Assembly (NCBI GenBank): GCA_903927755.1
Contig: CAIYOD010000073.1
Coordinates: 1 to 34,952, forward strand
DNA length: 34,952 bases
Direction of reading: 5' to 3'
Source: an uncultured Thermoleophilia bacterium
GTDB taxonomy: Bacteria > Actinomycetota > Thermoleophilia > UBA2241
Under the pieces are notes generated by a model. That model saw nothing but the letters and a program-made list of their open reading frames with translations, had not been told where the DNA came from and ran no database searches. The position numbers and the translations under genes are program-made. Positions within the stretch are counted from its first letter, which is position 1. Each line of letters begins with the position of its first letter. Positions 15,995 through 24,998 of the stretch are shown here, in pieces.

Positions 15995-17278
15995 TCAGCG
16001 CTCGTACTTGATCAGCGCGAGGTCGCCGTCGCTGTGGCCGGCGACGTAGACACAGCCTGAGCCGAGGGCGATCGCGCCGCCCTCGTCGTCGGTCTCGGTG
16101 ACGGTGCGGTACGGGACGGTGAACAGCTCTTCCCAGGCCGGGCCGAGACCCACCGTGAGCATGTCCTCGCGCGACCTGACGTTCTTCACTCTGCCCGTCG
16201 CGTACGCGCAGCCGGAGTCCGTCACCACGATCGCCTGCGCGACGGCGTTGGTCTGCGTGCCGTGCCAGGCCGAGTGGTTCAGCAGCGTCCCGCTCGAGCC
16301 GAAGCGCCGCACCACGTAGTCGTTGCCCGACCAGCCGGCCACCGAGACCCGGCCCTGACTGTCCATCCCGCAGCCCTGGAACGACGCGCTGGGGGCCCCG
16401 TCGCTGCCGTCGGCGTGGTGCCAGTACTTGGTCGTGCCGTTCAGGCGCAGCCTGAAGACGAAGCCCTCGGTCGAGCCATCGAGGCTCGACTGGCCCGTGC
16501 CGCAGATGCCCGAGCGGCGCACGTCCAGGTCCATGATCCAGTCGCTGGTGTCCCCCGGCGTGCCGATGGCGCGGAGCCAGACGCGCTTCCCGTCCGTGGT
16601 GTAACAGGCGACGATCACTTTGCCGTCGGGCTGGATCTCGGGCATGCCCATGCCGACGTACAGCCTGCCGTCGGGCCCCAGGGCCAACTCCGAGCAGATC
16701 TCGGCCTTGGCGTAGGTGCGCGTCCAGAGCCGGCGGCCGGACGGGGTGTACTTGACGAGGCAGAGGTCGCTCCTGTCGGTGCCGACCACGTAGATCGACC
16801 CGAGCTTGTCGATCGCGATCTCCTCGGCGCCGTTGAGCCCGGGCTCGGTCCTGATCCGCCGGGCCCACTTGAAGGCGCCCGAGCGGCTCAGCTTGACGAC
16901 GAGGAACCCGTCGTAGCCGTCCTCGCGGCCGCAGACCACGACGTTGCCGTCGCGGTCCACGGCGACGTCAGTGACGACCTCGGACCTGCCGTGGTCGTAG
17001 GTCTTGGTCCACTTGTGCGTGCCGTCGGCGCCGTAGCGGGCCACCAGGAAGTCCTCGTCCTCGAAGGCCGCGGTCGCCTGGCTGCCGGCGACGTACACGT
17101 CGCCGGACCGGGCGACCGCGATCGCCTCGTGCCAGTACGGTGAGACGATCTTGCCGGCGTTGGCGTGGACGAGGCCCACCCAGACCCGATCGCCCGGCGC
17201 GGCCCCGGCCGTCGCGGCCGGCAGCGCGAGCAGCGCGAGAGCCGTGAGCAGCAGCAGATGCCCGATATGAGGTCTCAT
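15995..17278 (-). CDS. Secreted beta-propeller (SBBP-like) protein B
   Basis: A 427-residue protein with a signal peptide (about 1-26, ending AGAA). The rest is made of repeated blade-like units of the form AVARSGDVYVAGS...FLVARYGADGTHKWTKTYD, VDRDGNVVVCGR.., IDKLGSIYVVGT.., with about 6-7 repeats and the end CVYVAGHSDGDLALIKYER. These are SBBP/beta-propeller repeats in an extracellular or cell-surface protein. The role is unknown; such proteins are often adhesins or scaffolds. GAGGAGG precedes the ATG closely. It lies 9 nt after the stop of a similar propeller gene, so the two form a tandem operon from a gene duplication. Confidence 0.82.
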   Translation of the reverse strand: MRPHIGHLLLLTALALLALPAATAGAAPGDRVWVGLVHANAGKIVSPYWHEAIAVARSGDVYVAGSQATAAFEDEDFLVARYGADGTHKWTKTYDHGRSEVVTDVAVDRDGNVVVCGREDGYDGFLVVKLSRSGAFKWARRIRTEPGLNGAEEIAIDKLGSIYVVGTDRSDLCLVKYTPSGRRLWTRTYAKAEICSELALGPDGRLYVGMGMPEIQPDGKVIVACYTTDGKRVWLRAIGTPGDTSDWIMDLDVRRSGICGTGQSSLDGSTEGFVFRLRLNGTTKYWHHADGSDGAPSASFQGCGMDSQGRVSVAGWSGNDYVVRRFGSSGTLLNHSAWHGTQTNAVAQAIVVTDSGCAYATGRVKNVRSREDMLTVGLGPAWEELFTVPYRTVTETDDEGGAIALGSGCVYVAGHSDGDLALIKYER

Positions 17279-17287
17279 GGTTCCTCC

Positions 17288-18577
17288 TCAGCGCTCGTAC
17301 TTGGCGATCAGCAGGTCGTCGTCGCTGATGCCGGCCTCGTAGAAGCAGCCGGAGGCGAGCACGAGTTGCGTCGCGCTGTCCTGGCCCTGTGTCGGGCTGC
17401 CGTGCGAGAACGGCGAGAACAGCGGCAGCCACGTCGACGAGCGGCCTATGGTCCAGACGTTGAAGTCGTAGGCGCTGTTGGTGGGATCCAGCCCTCCGGT
17501 GGCGTAGACGTCGCCCATCGTGGTGACGGCGATCGCCAGGGCGTCGCCCAGCTTGTCGGCCTCGTACGTGTCGCCCAGTGTGCCGGTGCTGCCGAACCTC
17601 CAGATGGTGAATCCCTCGTAGAACGCCCCTCCCGCGGTGACGCGGCCGATCCCGTCCATGTCGCAGGAGTAGCACTTGGCGCCCTCGTCGTTCGGTGTCG
17701 GGATGCTGGTGACGTACCGCGTCGTGCCGTCGAGGCTCATGCGGAAGATGAGGCCCTCTTCGTACCCCTGGTCGGCGCTGTACTGGCCCACGCCGCAGAG
17801 CCCGTTCCTCTTGGAGCGGAGCTCCGTCACGGCGTCGTTCCGGCCGGCGTGCCCGACGCTACGCGACCAGAGGCGCTCGCCGGACTTTTCGTAACAGACG
17901 ACGCCGACCTGCGTCGTGCGGTCCGTCATCAGGCGCTCGCCGGCGAGGTAGATCCTCTCGCTCGGGCCGAGCGCGAGCTGGGTCGCCCCTCGCACCGTCG
18001 TGTACGAGCGCTGCCAGGCGAGGAAGCCGCCCGAGGTGTACTTGACGAGGCGCAGCGCCGGCCGGCGGAGCACGGTGGCCTTGCTCATCCCGCCGATGTA
18101 GATGGCCCCGCCGGTCGTGACCGCCATCTCGCTCGCTTGGATGCGGCCACCCGGCAGGGTGAGCCGGCGCGCCCACAGGAGCTTGCCGGCGCGGCTGTAC
18201 TTGACCGTGAGCAGCGCCTTGTCCTCGCCCTGCGTGCCGCAGGCGACGACGTTGCCGGCGCTGTCGACACCGATGTCGGCCAGGGTCTCGGTCCCGTCCT
18301 TGTCGTAGGTCTTGGCCCACTGGCGCACGCCGTCGGCGTCGTACCGGGCGACGACGAAGTCGCCCGCGTCGGAGGTGTCGCTCCGCGTGCCGGCGACGTA
18401 GACGTCTCCTCCGGTGCCGGTGACCGCCAGCTGGGCTCCGCGCACGATCGCGCCGTAGCCCGGCTCGTAGACGTGGAGCCAGAGTTCGCCGCCCGCCGCG
18501 GCTGCGGCCGCGCCGGGCGGCAGCACGACGGACGCGAGCAGGGTGAGAAGAAGGAAGGTGCGCCAGTGTCGTCTCAT
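17288..18577 (-). CDS. Secreted beta-propeller (SBBP-like) protein A
   Basis: A 429-residue paralogue of the downstream propeller protein. A signal peptide (MRRHWRTFLLLTLLASVVL, cleaved near residue 28) is followed by repeated GGDVYVAGTR..DFVVARYDADGVRQWAKTYDK-type blades. The C-terminus CFYEAGISDDDLLIAKYER mirrors that of protein B. It has a Cys pair in YSCDMDG and other scattered Cys that may form disulphides outside the cell. I chose the ATG at 18577, with GGGGG just upstream, because the signal peptide begins there; a longer frame adds an Arg-rich 37-residue extension. It is the first gene of the two-gene operon and is divergent from the lipoprotein at 18803. Confidence 0.82.
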   Translation of the reverse strand: MRRHWRTFLLLTLLASVVLPPGAAAAAAGGELWLHVYEPGYGAIVRGAQLAVTGTGGDVYVAGTRSDTSDAGDFVVARYDADGVRQWAKTYDKDGTETLADIGVDSAGNVVACGTQGEDKALLTVKYSRAGKLLWARRLTLPGGRIQASEMAVTTGGAIYIGGMSKATVLRRPALRLVKYTSGGFLAWQRSYTTVRGATQLALGPSERIYLAGERLMTDRTTQVGVVCYEKSGERLWSRSVGHAGRNDAVTELRSKRNGLCGVGQYSADQGYEEGLIFRMSLDGTTRYVTSIPTPNDEGAKCYSCDMDGIGRVTAGGAFYEGFTIWRFGSTGTLGDTYEADKLGDALAIAVTTMGDVYATGGLDPTNSAYDFNVWTIGRSSTWLPLFSPFSHGSPTQGQDSATQLVLASGCFYEAGISDDDLLIAKYER

Positions 18578-18802
18578 GGTCCCCCGATCACGAGTCCCCT
18601 CACAGCGATATCGCGAGTGTACACCCCGGTACGAGCAGCGCCGTTGGGGTGCGGCCGCCTGGCTGGAAGAGGTCCGCCTCGGCGCCACACCGTTGACGCG
18701 GGCACGCTGTGGGACGACGATGCGGACGGACGGGCGCGGCCGACGGGGAGGCGCGCGGCGCGGGCCGGGGACCCGTCCGGGACTTCTGGAGGGGAGGTCG
18801 TC

Positions 18803-19468
18803 ATGGGTTCCTGGATGGCATCGGTGCGCGGGGCGAGGTTCTCGGCGCGAGGCCCGGCGCTCTTCGCGCTACTCGCGCTACTTGCGCTCGGCCTCGTCGC
18901 CTGCGGCGGCTCGGCCTCCACCGGCGGCTCGGACGAGGGGTCGTCGGGCGGCGGGGACGGCGCGGCCGCCGCCGAAGACAGCTTCACGGCCGCCTACCCG
19001 ACGGCTCTGGAGGCCATGCAGGCCGTGGCCGAGGATTGCATGCCGCTCGGCGCCGGCACCGGCGGCCTGGCTCTTGCCGACGTGCCGAGCAACTGGTCCT
19101 TCACCTTCTACTCCCCCGGCAAGAACATGCTGTACATCGTCGACGTGGAGCACGGCGCCGCCGGCGAGCCGCGCGAGTTCATCGAGGCGCCCAAGGGGAC
19201 CGAGATCACCAAGAGCATCGACCCCGCGACGATCGAGGTCGGGGCCGCGCAGGCGGTGGCCATGGCCCGGGAGTTCGGCTCCCAGTCCGGGACCCTGCCG
19301 AAGAACGTGTTGGTCGCAGGGTCGTTCGCGCAGACGCCCCAGTCCGCGGACGCCGGCACGGACATCGGCGTCTGGGAGGTGACGTTCGCCTCGGGAACCG
19401 ACCTCGCCGACGCGCAGGCGTTCACCGTCGACATGATGACCGGCGAGGTCGCCGCGGCGAAGGAGTAA
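18803..19468 (+). CDS. Secreted lipoprotein, unknown function
   Basis: A 221-residue predicted lipoprotein. The signal peptide ends in the lipobox LVAC with Cys34 as the lipidated residue, followed by a Gly/Ser-rich spacer (35-58). The remaining domain (about 60-221) contains two halves of the form FTFYSPGKNMLYIVDVEHG and GVWEVTFASGTDLADAQAFTVDMMTGEV, reminiscent of PepSY-like repeats. That resemblance is weak and I would not assign it. GGGGAGG lies 5 nt before the ATG. It is a single gene between the divergent propeller operon and the MFS carrier. Confidence 0.75.
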   Translation: MGSWMASVRGARFSARGPALFALLALLALGLVACGGSASTGGSDEGSSGGGDGAAAAEDSFTAAYPTALEAMQAVAEDCMPLGAGTGGLALADVPSNWSFTFYSPGKNMLYIVDVEHGAAGEPREFIEAPKGTEITKSIDPATIEVGAAQAVAMAREFGSQSGTLPKNVLVAGSFAQTPQSADAGTDIGVWEVTFASGTDLADAQAFTVDMMTGEVAAAKE

Positions 19469-19503
19469 GCTGGCGCGGTCGTGGACGTCCTCTCGGGCCT
19501 CAC

Positions 19504-19525
19504 GCTCGCCGCGCCGGCGGCGAGC
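19504..19525 (+). terminator. Stem-loop after the lipoprotein gene
   Basis: GCTCGCCG and CGGCGAGC form a perfect 8-bp stem around a 6-nt loop, 35 nt after the stop codon. No T-run follows, so it is a terminator-like hairpin at best. Confidence 0.4.
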
Positions 19526-19540
19526 CGTCGACCCCGTAGC

Positions 19541-19581
19541 CCTCCCACGCACTGCGTCTCCACCTTGGGAGGCGGTATGCT
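19541..19581 (+). promoter_or_regulatory. Promoter region of the MFS carrier
   Basis: CCTCCCA (19541-19547) and TGGGAGG (19566-19572) are exact inverted repeats 18 bp apart, immediately before TATGCT (19576-19581), a TANNNT -10. This layout could be an operator next to the promoter. The GTG at 19585 is too close to this -10 to be the start. Confidence 0.35.
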
Positions 19582-19629
19582 CCCGTGGTCAGCACGCACC
19601 CCCTGCAGGAGTGGTCGGTTCCGGGAGCC

Positions 19630-20979
19630 ATGAGCAGTACCAGGTCCACCATCTCCTTCGGCTGGTACGTCGTCGCGGCGTCGTTCGTGATCATGTTCCT
19701 GAACGCCGGCGCGCGGCTCATGATCGGCGTGCTGGTCAAGCCCATGATCGCCGACTTCGGCTGGAGCCGCAGCGCGGTCTCTCTGGCCGTCTTCGTCAAC
19801 ATGGCCGTCTTCGCGGTGTCGATCATCGTCGCCGGCCGCCTCTACGACCACTACGGCGCCAAGTGGATCGTCCTCGTCTCCAGTGTGCTGTTCTCCGGCG
19901 GTCTGATGCTCATGGCCGCGATGACCAGCCTGTGGCAGTTCATCCTGTTCTACGGTGTGATCTCCGCGGCAGGCCTGGGCGGGACCACATCGGTCATCTT
20001 CGGGGCGATCGTGAGCCGCTGGTTCCAGCGGGGCCGTGGCAGCGCCATCAGCCTGGCGATGTCGGGCACGTCGCTCGGACAGTTCGCGCTGGTCCCGCTG
20101 TTCACCGCGTTCCTCCTGGACGAGGGGTGGCGGAGCACGATGCTCTGGGTCGGGGTGCTCTGCCTCGTGGTCAATGTGGTCCTCGTGTTCTGGGTGCTCG
20201 CCAAGGATCCGAAGGATCTGGGCCGCCGACCGTCCGGACGACAGGCCGCGGCCGCCGCCATCGCCTCGCCGGATGCGGCCGCGGCCGGCCCGTCGCAGGC
20301 GCCGCCGCCGACCTCGTCGGAGCCGCGCTCCCTCGGCCTGCGCGAGGCCATGCGCACGGGGTCGTTCTGGCTGTTCGCGGTGGCCATGTTCGTGTGCGGC
20401 GCCGGTGACTTCCTGCTCACGACGCATCTGGTGCCGATGGCCACCGACCACGGCGTGCCGACTTCCACCGCGGTGGCCATGCTGGCGTGGTTCGGTCTGC
20501 TGAGCCTCGGCGGGATCCTGCTCGCCGGTCCGATGTCAGACCTCGTCGGGGACAAGATCCCCATCGCCGGAGCCTTCGCGTTACGCGTCGCCCTCTTCCT
20601 GCTCGTGGTGCGCTATCAGAACACCGCGGCCTTCTGGGCCCTGTCGCTGGGGTTCGGGTTCACGTTCCTCATCACGGCGCCGCTGACGACCACACTCATC
20701 GGGCGCATGTACGGCTTTGCGAGCATCGGACTGCTCACCGGCTTCATCACGACCGTTCACCACCTGGGGGGCGGGCTCTGGGCCTTCCTCGGCGGCGCGG
20801 TGTACGACGCGACCGGGAGCTACAACGTGGCGATGGCGATCTCGGCGGGCGCTTCCGCCGTGGCGCTGGTCTGCACGCTGCTCATCCGGGAGGTCCGGCA
20901 CGTGGCGCAGGACGAGCGTCAGGGCGCGCAGCTGGGAGATGAAGTCCGGCCGGCCGCGATCCGGCTCGCAGAGCCCTGA
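19630..20979 (+). CDS. MFS carrier, MCT/OFA-like
   Basis: A 449-residue 12-TM major-facilitator protein. The N-terminal ISFGWYVVAASFVIMF and DFGWSRSAVSLAVFVN, with AGRLYDHYGAKW at the motif A position, are typical of the monocarboxylate/oxalate:formate antiporter group, which moves small carboxylates. A cytoplasmic loop (about 195-235) is rich in Ala/Pro. I chose the ATG at 19630 because a TATGCT -10 at 19576 would leave the GTG at 19585 outside the transcript; GGGAG precedes the ATG but very closely, so the start is moderate. The gene converges on DMT paralogue 3. The carboxylate is unknown. Confidence 0.82.
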   Translation: MSSTRSTISFGWYVVAASFVIMFLNAGARLMIGVLVKPMIADFGWSRSAVSLAVFVNMAVFAVSIIVAGRLYDHYGAKWIVLVSSVLFSGGLMLMAAMTSLWQFILFYGVISAAGLGGTTSVIFGAIVSRWFQRGRGSAISLAMSGTSLGQFALVPLFTAFLLDEGWRSTMLWVGVLCLVVNVVLVFWVLAKDPKDLGRRPSGRQAAAAAIASPDAAAAGPSQAPPPTSSEPRSLGLREAMRTGSFWLFAVAMFVCGAGDFLLTTHLVPMATDHGVPTSTAVAMLAWFGLLSLGGILLAGPMSDLVGDKIPIAGAFALRVALFLLVVRYQNTAAFWALSLGFGFTFLITAPLTTTLIGRMYGFASIGLLTGFITTVHHLGGGLWAFLGGAVYDATGSYNVAMAISAGASAVALVCTLLIREVRHVAQDERQGAQLGDEVRPAAIRLAEP

Positions 20980-21035
20980 CCAGCGCCGAACGTGTACGGG
21001 CGGCCACATGACCGCCGGCCGGGAAGGCGTCCGCA

Positions 21036-21055
21036 GGCCTCGCGTTCTCGAGGCC
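21036..21055. terminator. Stem-loop between convergent genes
   Basis: GGCCTCG-CGTTCT-CGAGGCC has a perfect 7-bp stem and a 6-nt loop in the 89-bp gap between the convergent MFS and DMT stops. A bidirectional terminator is plausible, though there is no T-tract. Confidence 0.5.
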
Positions 21056-21068
21056 GAGAAGCGCTCGC

Positions 21069-22010
21069 TCAGTCGATGACCGGCGGGATCGCCGACTCGC
21101 TGCCCGGCAGGCCCGCGGAGCGACGGCCGGCGGCGATCCCGCAGGCGGCGAGCATCGCCAGCGCGGCGATGATCAGCGCCATGCCGGCGGCCTCCGTAGC
21201 GGAAGGCCGCTCCCCGAGCTGGATCCACGAGGCCGCGACTCCCACCACGGGGACCGCCAGCGCTCCCATCCCGGCGCCGCCGGCCGGTAGCGCGCGCAGC
21301 GCGATAATCCAGAGACCCCAGCACAGCGCGTTCGAGAGGAGCGCCGAGTACGCGAGACAGGCGATGAAGGCGCCGGTCCAGTCGGGCCAGCCGCTCCGCG
21401 TTGCCGCCGCGATCACGATCAGCGGCACTGCGCCGGCGACCATTTGCCAGGCGGTCAGGGAGAGCGCGTCGACGTCGGAGCGGCGCTGCAGGAGCTTCAC
21501 CAGCAGCGCTCCTCCCGCCCAGGCGAGCCCGGCGGCGGCGGCCAGGATGCCGCTGAGCGCGCCGCCGATGTCCCACGGGCGGACGACGAGGACGAGGCCG
21601 GCGAACGCGAGCGCGACGGCCGGCCACTGCAGGCCGCGGAGCCGCTCGCCGAGGAAGAGCCAGGCGAGAAGCAGCAGCCAGAACGTCATCGTGTAGACAA
21701 GCACCGAGACCTTGCCGGCGCCGCCCACGCTGAGGGCCAGGGTGGCCAGGCTGTTGAACAGCGTCGTCTGGAGAAGGCCTATCGCCACGGTCCAGCGGAG
21801 CGGCGGCGGCCGTAGCGACCGCCCGGTCGCGAGCAGCAGCCCGAAGAGGCAGATGGCACACGACGCCGTGATGAGGGCGATGAAGGTGAATGGCTTCGCG
21901 TAGTCCAGCGCGACCTTGCTGACCACCCAGCTGTAGCCCCAGATCGGTGCGATCACGGCGAGAGAAAGGACGCCCAGGTCACGAGTGCGGTGCTGCTGGA
22001 CGTCGGGCAT
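21069..22010 (-). CDS. EamA/DMT-superfamily permease (paralogue 3)
   Basis: A 313-residue, 10-TM protein with two EamA repeats, clearly related to the permeases at 12415 and 13646 (WLLLLAWLFLGERLRGLQWPAVALAF is the strongest block). It differs from them in TYTMPFW, here VYTMTFW, and in the second-half LSLTAWQM. The ATG at 22010 has no Shine-Dalgarno but has TAGCAT 6 nt upstream, in a 13-nt string identical to the one before paralogue 2, so the two genes seem to have been copied with their promoters. It is divergent from the SulP gene. The exported substrate is unknown. Confidence 0.87.
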   Translation of the reverse strand: MPDVQQHRTRDLGVLSLAVIAPIWGYSWVVSKVALDYAKPFTFIALITASCAICLFGLLLATGRSLRPPPLRWTVAIGLLQTTLFNSLATLALSVGGAGKVSVLVYTMTFWLLLLAWLFLGERLRGLQWPAVALAFAGLVLVVRPWDIGGALSGILAAAAGLAWAGGALLVKLLQRRSDVDALSLTAWQMVAGAVPLIVIAAATRSGWPDWTGAFIACLAYSALLSNALCWGLWIIALRALPAGGAGMGALAVPVVGVAASWIQLGERPSATEAAGMALIIAALAMLAACGIAAGRRSAGLPGSESAIPPVID

Positions 22011-22016
22011 GGCCCC

Positions 22017-22022
22017 ATGCTA
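22017..22022 (-). promoter_or_regulatory. Candidate leaderless -10 box, shared with paralogue 2
   Basis: TAGCAT on the minus strand, 6 nt before the ATG at 22010, within a 13-nt string that also precedes the DMT gene at 14584. Confidence 0.5.
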
Positions 22023-22133
22023 GCCGACGCAGGGGACCGGGGCACGGGCGGATCGGGCTCGTATCCCGCCTGGAAGACGTAGAATGCCGCCAGCGACGCT
22101 CCGCTGAAGGGGACCGACCGGGAGGAGTGGGGA

Positions 22134-23876
22134 ATGGCGACGCGGCTTGTGCGCTGGTACCGGCTGGAGCCACCGTCGCTGCCCGTCCGCTCCTGGTTGC
22201 CCCACTATCAGCGCCGCTGGCTGCGCCCGGACCTCATCGCGGCGCTGGCGGTGTGGGCGGTGCTCGTGCCGGAGGGCATGGCGTACGCCTCGCTCGCCGG
22301 CATGCCGCCCGAGACCGGACTCTTCGCCGCACTGGCGCCGCTCCTTGCGTACGCCGTCCTGGGCACCTGCCGGCAGCTGACGGTCGGGCCGAGCTCGGCG
22401 ATCGCGGCGTACTCGGCGGCCGCCGTCGCGCCGCTCGCCCTCGGCGACGGCAGTCGCTTCATCGCCCTCTCGGCGCTGCTCGCCCTGCTGGTCGGCGCGC
22501 TGCTGCTCTCCGCCGGTCTCGCCCGCGCCGGGTTCATCGCCGATTTCTTCGCGCGCCCGGTGCTGACCGGCTTCGTGGCCGGCCTCGCCCTGGTCATCGC
22601 CGTCGGACAGCTCTCGAAGCTGGTGGGGGTGGAGGGCGGCGGCACCGGCTTCTTCGGCAAGCTCGCGGAGCTGGTGCGCCAGCTGGACGACGCCAACCTG
22701 CCGACGCTGGCCGTGGGCGTGGTGGCGCTGGCGCTCATCTTCGCCATCCGCGCCTTCGCGCCGAAAGTGCCGGCGATGCTGATCGCCGTGGCGCTCGGCA
22801 TCGCCGCCGTCGCCGCGTTCGGTCTGGAGGAGAATGGCGTGGCCATCGTCGGCACGATCCCCGACGGGCTGCCTTCGCTGACCATCCCCAGCATCGGCCT
22901 CGGCGACGTGATCGACCTGCTGCCGGACGCCGTGGCGCTGGCGCTCATCTGTTTCGCGGAGTCGGTGGCCGCGGCGCGCGGGTTGGCGGCCAAGCATCAC
23001 TACGAGGTGGACGCCGACCAGGAGCTCATCGCGCTCGGCGTCGCCAACCTCGGAGCCGGCCTGTTGCAGGGCTTTGCCGTCGACGCCAGCCTCTCTCGCT
23101 CCGCCGTGGCCGACGATTCGGGGATGAAGTCGCAGCTCTCCAGCATCGTGCTCTTCGGCTTCCTCATCGTCACGATGCTCTTCCTCATGCCGCTGTTCCA
23201 CGATCTGCCCGAGGCGGTGCTGGGGGCGATCGTCATCGCCGCCGTCGCTCACCTGATCGACTTCGGCGCCTTGCGCCGCCTGCGGCGGACGGATTCGACC
23301 GACTTCGTCCTCGCCATCCTGTGCTTCGCCGGGGTCCTCGTGTTCGGGCTCCTCGTCGGGCTGGCGATCGCGGTGGTCCTCTCGCTGCTGGCGCTCGTGT
23401 ATCGAGCCTACCGCCCCAGCTTCGCCGTCCTCGGCCGGACGCCCGGGGCGGTGGACGACGAACGGCTTCGGTACCGTGGCATCGAGGACCATCCCGGCAG
23501 CGAGACGTTCCCCGGCCTCGTGATCCTGCGCATCGACGGTGAGCTCTTCTTCGCCAACGCGCGCTGGTTCCGCGAAACGGTCCGCGCGCTGGTCCGCGAG
23601 CAGACTCCTCCCGTGCGCGAGCTGCTCGTGCACGTGGGCGCGGTGCCCCACCTGGACACCACCGCCGCAACGATGCTCAAGGAGTTGATCGGAGAGCTGC
23701 GGGGAGCGGGCGCCGACCTCGCCTTCGCCAGGGCCACGACCGGCCTTCTCCACGACATGGAGCGCAACGGCATCGTGGAGCTCGTCGGCGAAGCACGGTT
23801 CTTCGATACGGTGGCCGCCGGGGTCGACGACTACCTGCGCCGCGTGGACCCCCGGTCCGCGATGGACCTGGGGTAG
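22134..23876 (+). CDS. SulP-family anion transporter with STAS domain
   Basis: A 580-residue SLC26/SulP membrane transporter. The membrane part (about 25-430) shows the family hallmarks LVPEGMAYASLAGMPPETGLFAAL, LTVGPSSAIAAYSAA and ARPVLTGFVAGLALVI, and a later ESVAAARGLAAKH..VDADQELIALGVANLGAGL block. The C-terminal STAS domain (about 450-570) begins PGLVILRIDGELFFANARWFRE and contains the VPHLDTTAATMLKEL core, with Thr where some relatives have the phosphorylatable Ser. Substrates of the family include sulfate, bicarbonate and dicarboxylates; none can be chosen here, and no carbonic anhydrase is adjacent. GGAGGAG lies 6 nt before the ATG, and TAGAAT at 22080-22085 is a possible -10. Confidence 0.9.
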   Translation: MATRLVRWYRLEPPSLPVRSWLPHYQRRWLRPDLIAALAVWAVLVPEGMAYASLAGMPPETGLFAALAPLLAYAVLGTCRQLTVGPSSAIAAYSAAAVAPLALGDGSRFIALSALLALLVGALLLSAGLARAGFIADFFARPVLTGFVAGLALVIAVGQLSKLVGVEGGGTGFFGKLAELVRQLDDANLPTLAVGVVALALIFAIRAFAPKVPAMLIAVALGIAAVAAFGLEENGVAIVGTIPDGLPSLTIPSIGLGDVIDLLPDAVALALICFAESVAAARGLAAKHHYEVDADQELIALGVANLGAGLLQGFAVDASLSRSAVADDSGMKSQLSSIVLFGFLIVTMLFLMPLFHDLPEAVLGAIVIAAVAHLIDFGALRRLRRTDSTDFVLAILCFAGVLVFGLLVGLAIAVVLSLLALVYRAYRPSFAVLGRTPGAVDDERLRYRGIEDHPGSETFPGLVILRIDGELFFANARWFRETVRALVREQTPPVRELLVHVGAVPHLDTTAATMLKELIGELRGAGADLAFARATTGLLHDMERNGIVELVGEARFFDTVAAGVDDYLRRVDPRSAMDLG

Positions 23877-23891
23877 ACGACCCGGCTGCGC

Positions 23892-24998
23892 TCAGGTATC
23901 GCGCTGCAGGACGCCGACGGCGACTGATTCCTGCCGGCGGGCGCGCTTGACGCTGTACATGCGCTGGTCGGCGCGCGCCAGCAGTTCATCGATCTCGCCG
24001 AGCTCCGCGTGGTTGGCCACCATGGAGCCGAAGCTGACCGAGAGCTCGAACTCGCCCCCGAGCTCCGCGCGCTTGGCGCGCAGGGCGTCCTGCAGACGCA
24101 GTTCGATCGCCTCGCGGTCCAGCAGTTCGTCGCGGTCGCGGCCGAGCAGCGCCATCGCCGCGAACTCGTCACCGCCGAGCCGCGCCACCACGTCCTTCTC
24201 CCGGAAGGCGGCGCGCAGCACGTCGGCGACGGCGACCAGCAGCTTGTCGCCCTCAGCGTGGCCCCTCTCGTCGTTGGCGCGTTTCAGGCCGTCCACGTCG
24301 AAGTACATGAGCAGCACCTGCCGGTTGCCGCGTCTCGCACGGCGCCTGACCTCGTCGACCTTCACGAAGAAGCCACGCCGGTTGAGCAGGCCGGTCAGCT
24401 CGTCGACGTCCGTCAGGCCGCGCAGGAACTCCTCCAGCTCCTTGTGCGCGGCGATGCTGTGGCTGACGGTCAGGCAGAGCCGGCGGCCGCCGATCTCGAC
24501 GATGCGCGCGGTGACCTCGACCGGCATGCGCTGTCCGTCGCTCGCGACCTGCACGGTCTCGTAGGCCAGCGTGCCGGCCTCCGCGAGGGCTGTTGCGCGC
24601 CTCCGGACGAGGCTGCGCGCCTCGGGGGCGAGGACGTCTTCGGCAGTCATCGCCAGCAGCTGGGAGCGCGAGTAGCCCAGCGTCAGGCAGGCCGCCTCGT
24701 TCACCTCGACGACCTGACCCGGACGGCCGTCATCCGCGAAGCGGTGCACCAGGATGACGTCACTGGCCGCGTCGAAGAGAGCCCTGTAGCGACGCTCGCT
24801 CTCGAGCTGCTCCTGGTGCGCCTCGGTGAGGGAATCGAGCGTGAATTGCACCGCGCTCCGCCGAGAGACGACGGTGAGGACGACGAGGCCGAAGAGCAGG
24901 GCGCTGAGGATCCCCTCCATGGAGACGGGCCCCAGCCACTGCGCTATTGCGACGCCGCCGGCGCAGGCGATGAGGACGAGATCCGTCCACCGCTTCAT
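23892..24998 (-). CDS. Membrane-anchored PAS-GGDEF diguanylate cyclase
   Basis: A 368-residue enzyme expected to make cyclic di-GMP from two GTP. Two N-terminal hydrophobic helices (about 5-22 and 26-44) are followed by a coiled coil (50-70), a PAS domain (about 68-185) and a GGDEF domain (about 195-360). The active-site motif GGDEF (275-279) is intact. REKD (266-269), five residues before it, matches the RxxD inhibitory I-site, so product feedback inhibition is expected. I start at the ATG at 24998 because GGGAG lies 7 nt upstream and the membrane anchor follows directly; a longer frame adds 11 residues. It converges on SulP with a 15-bp gap. The MshEN-type PilB at 31905 is a plausible c-di-GMP reader. 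Confidence 0.9.
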   Translation of the reverse strand: MKRWTDLVLIACAGGVAIAQWLGPVSMEGILSALLFGLVVLTVVSRRSAVQFTLDSLTEAHQEQLESERRYRALFDAASDVILVHRFADDGRPGQVVEVNEAACLTLGYSRSQLLAMTAEDVLAPEARSLVRRRATALAEAGTLAYETVQVASDGQRMPVEVTARIVEIGGRRLCLTVSHSIAAHKELEEFLRGLTDVDELTGLLNRRGFFVKVDEVRRRARRGNRQVLLMYFDVDGLKRANDERGHAEGDKLLVAVADVLRAAFREKDVVARLGGDEFAAMALLGRDRDELLDREAIELRLQDALRAKRAELGGEFELSVSFGSMVANHAELGEIDELLARADQRMYSVKRARRQESVAVGVLQRDT

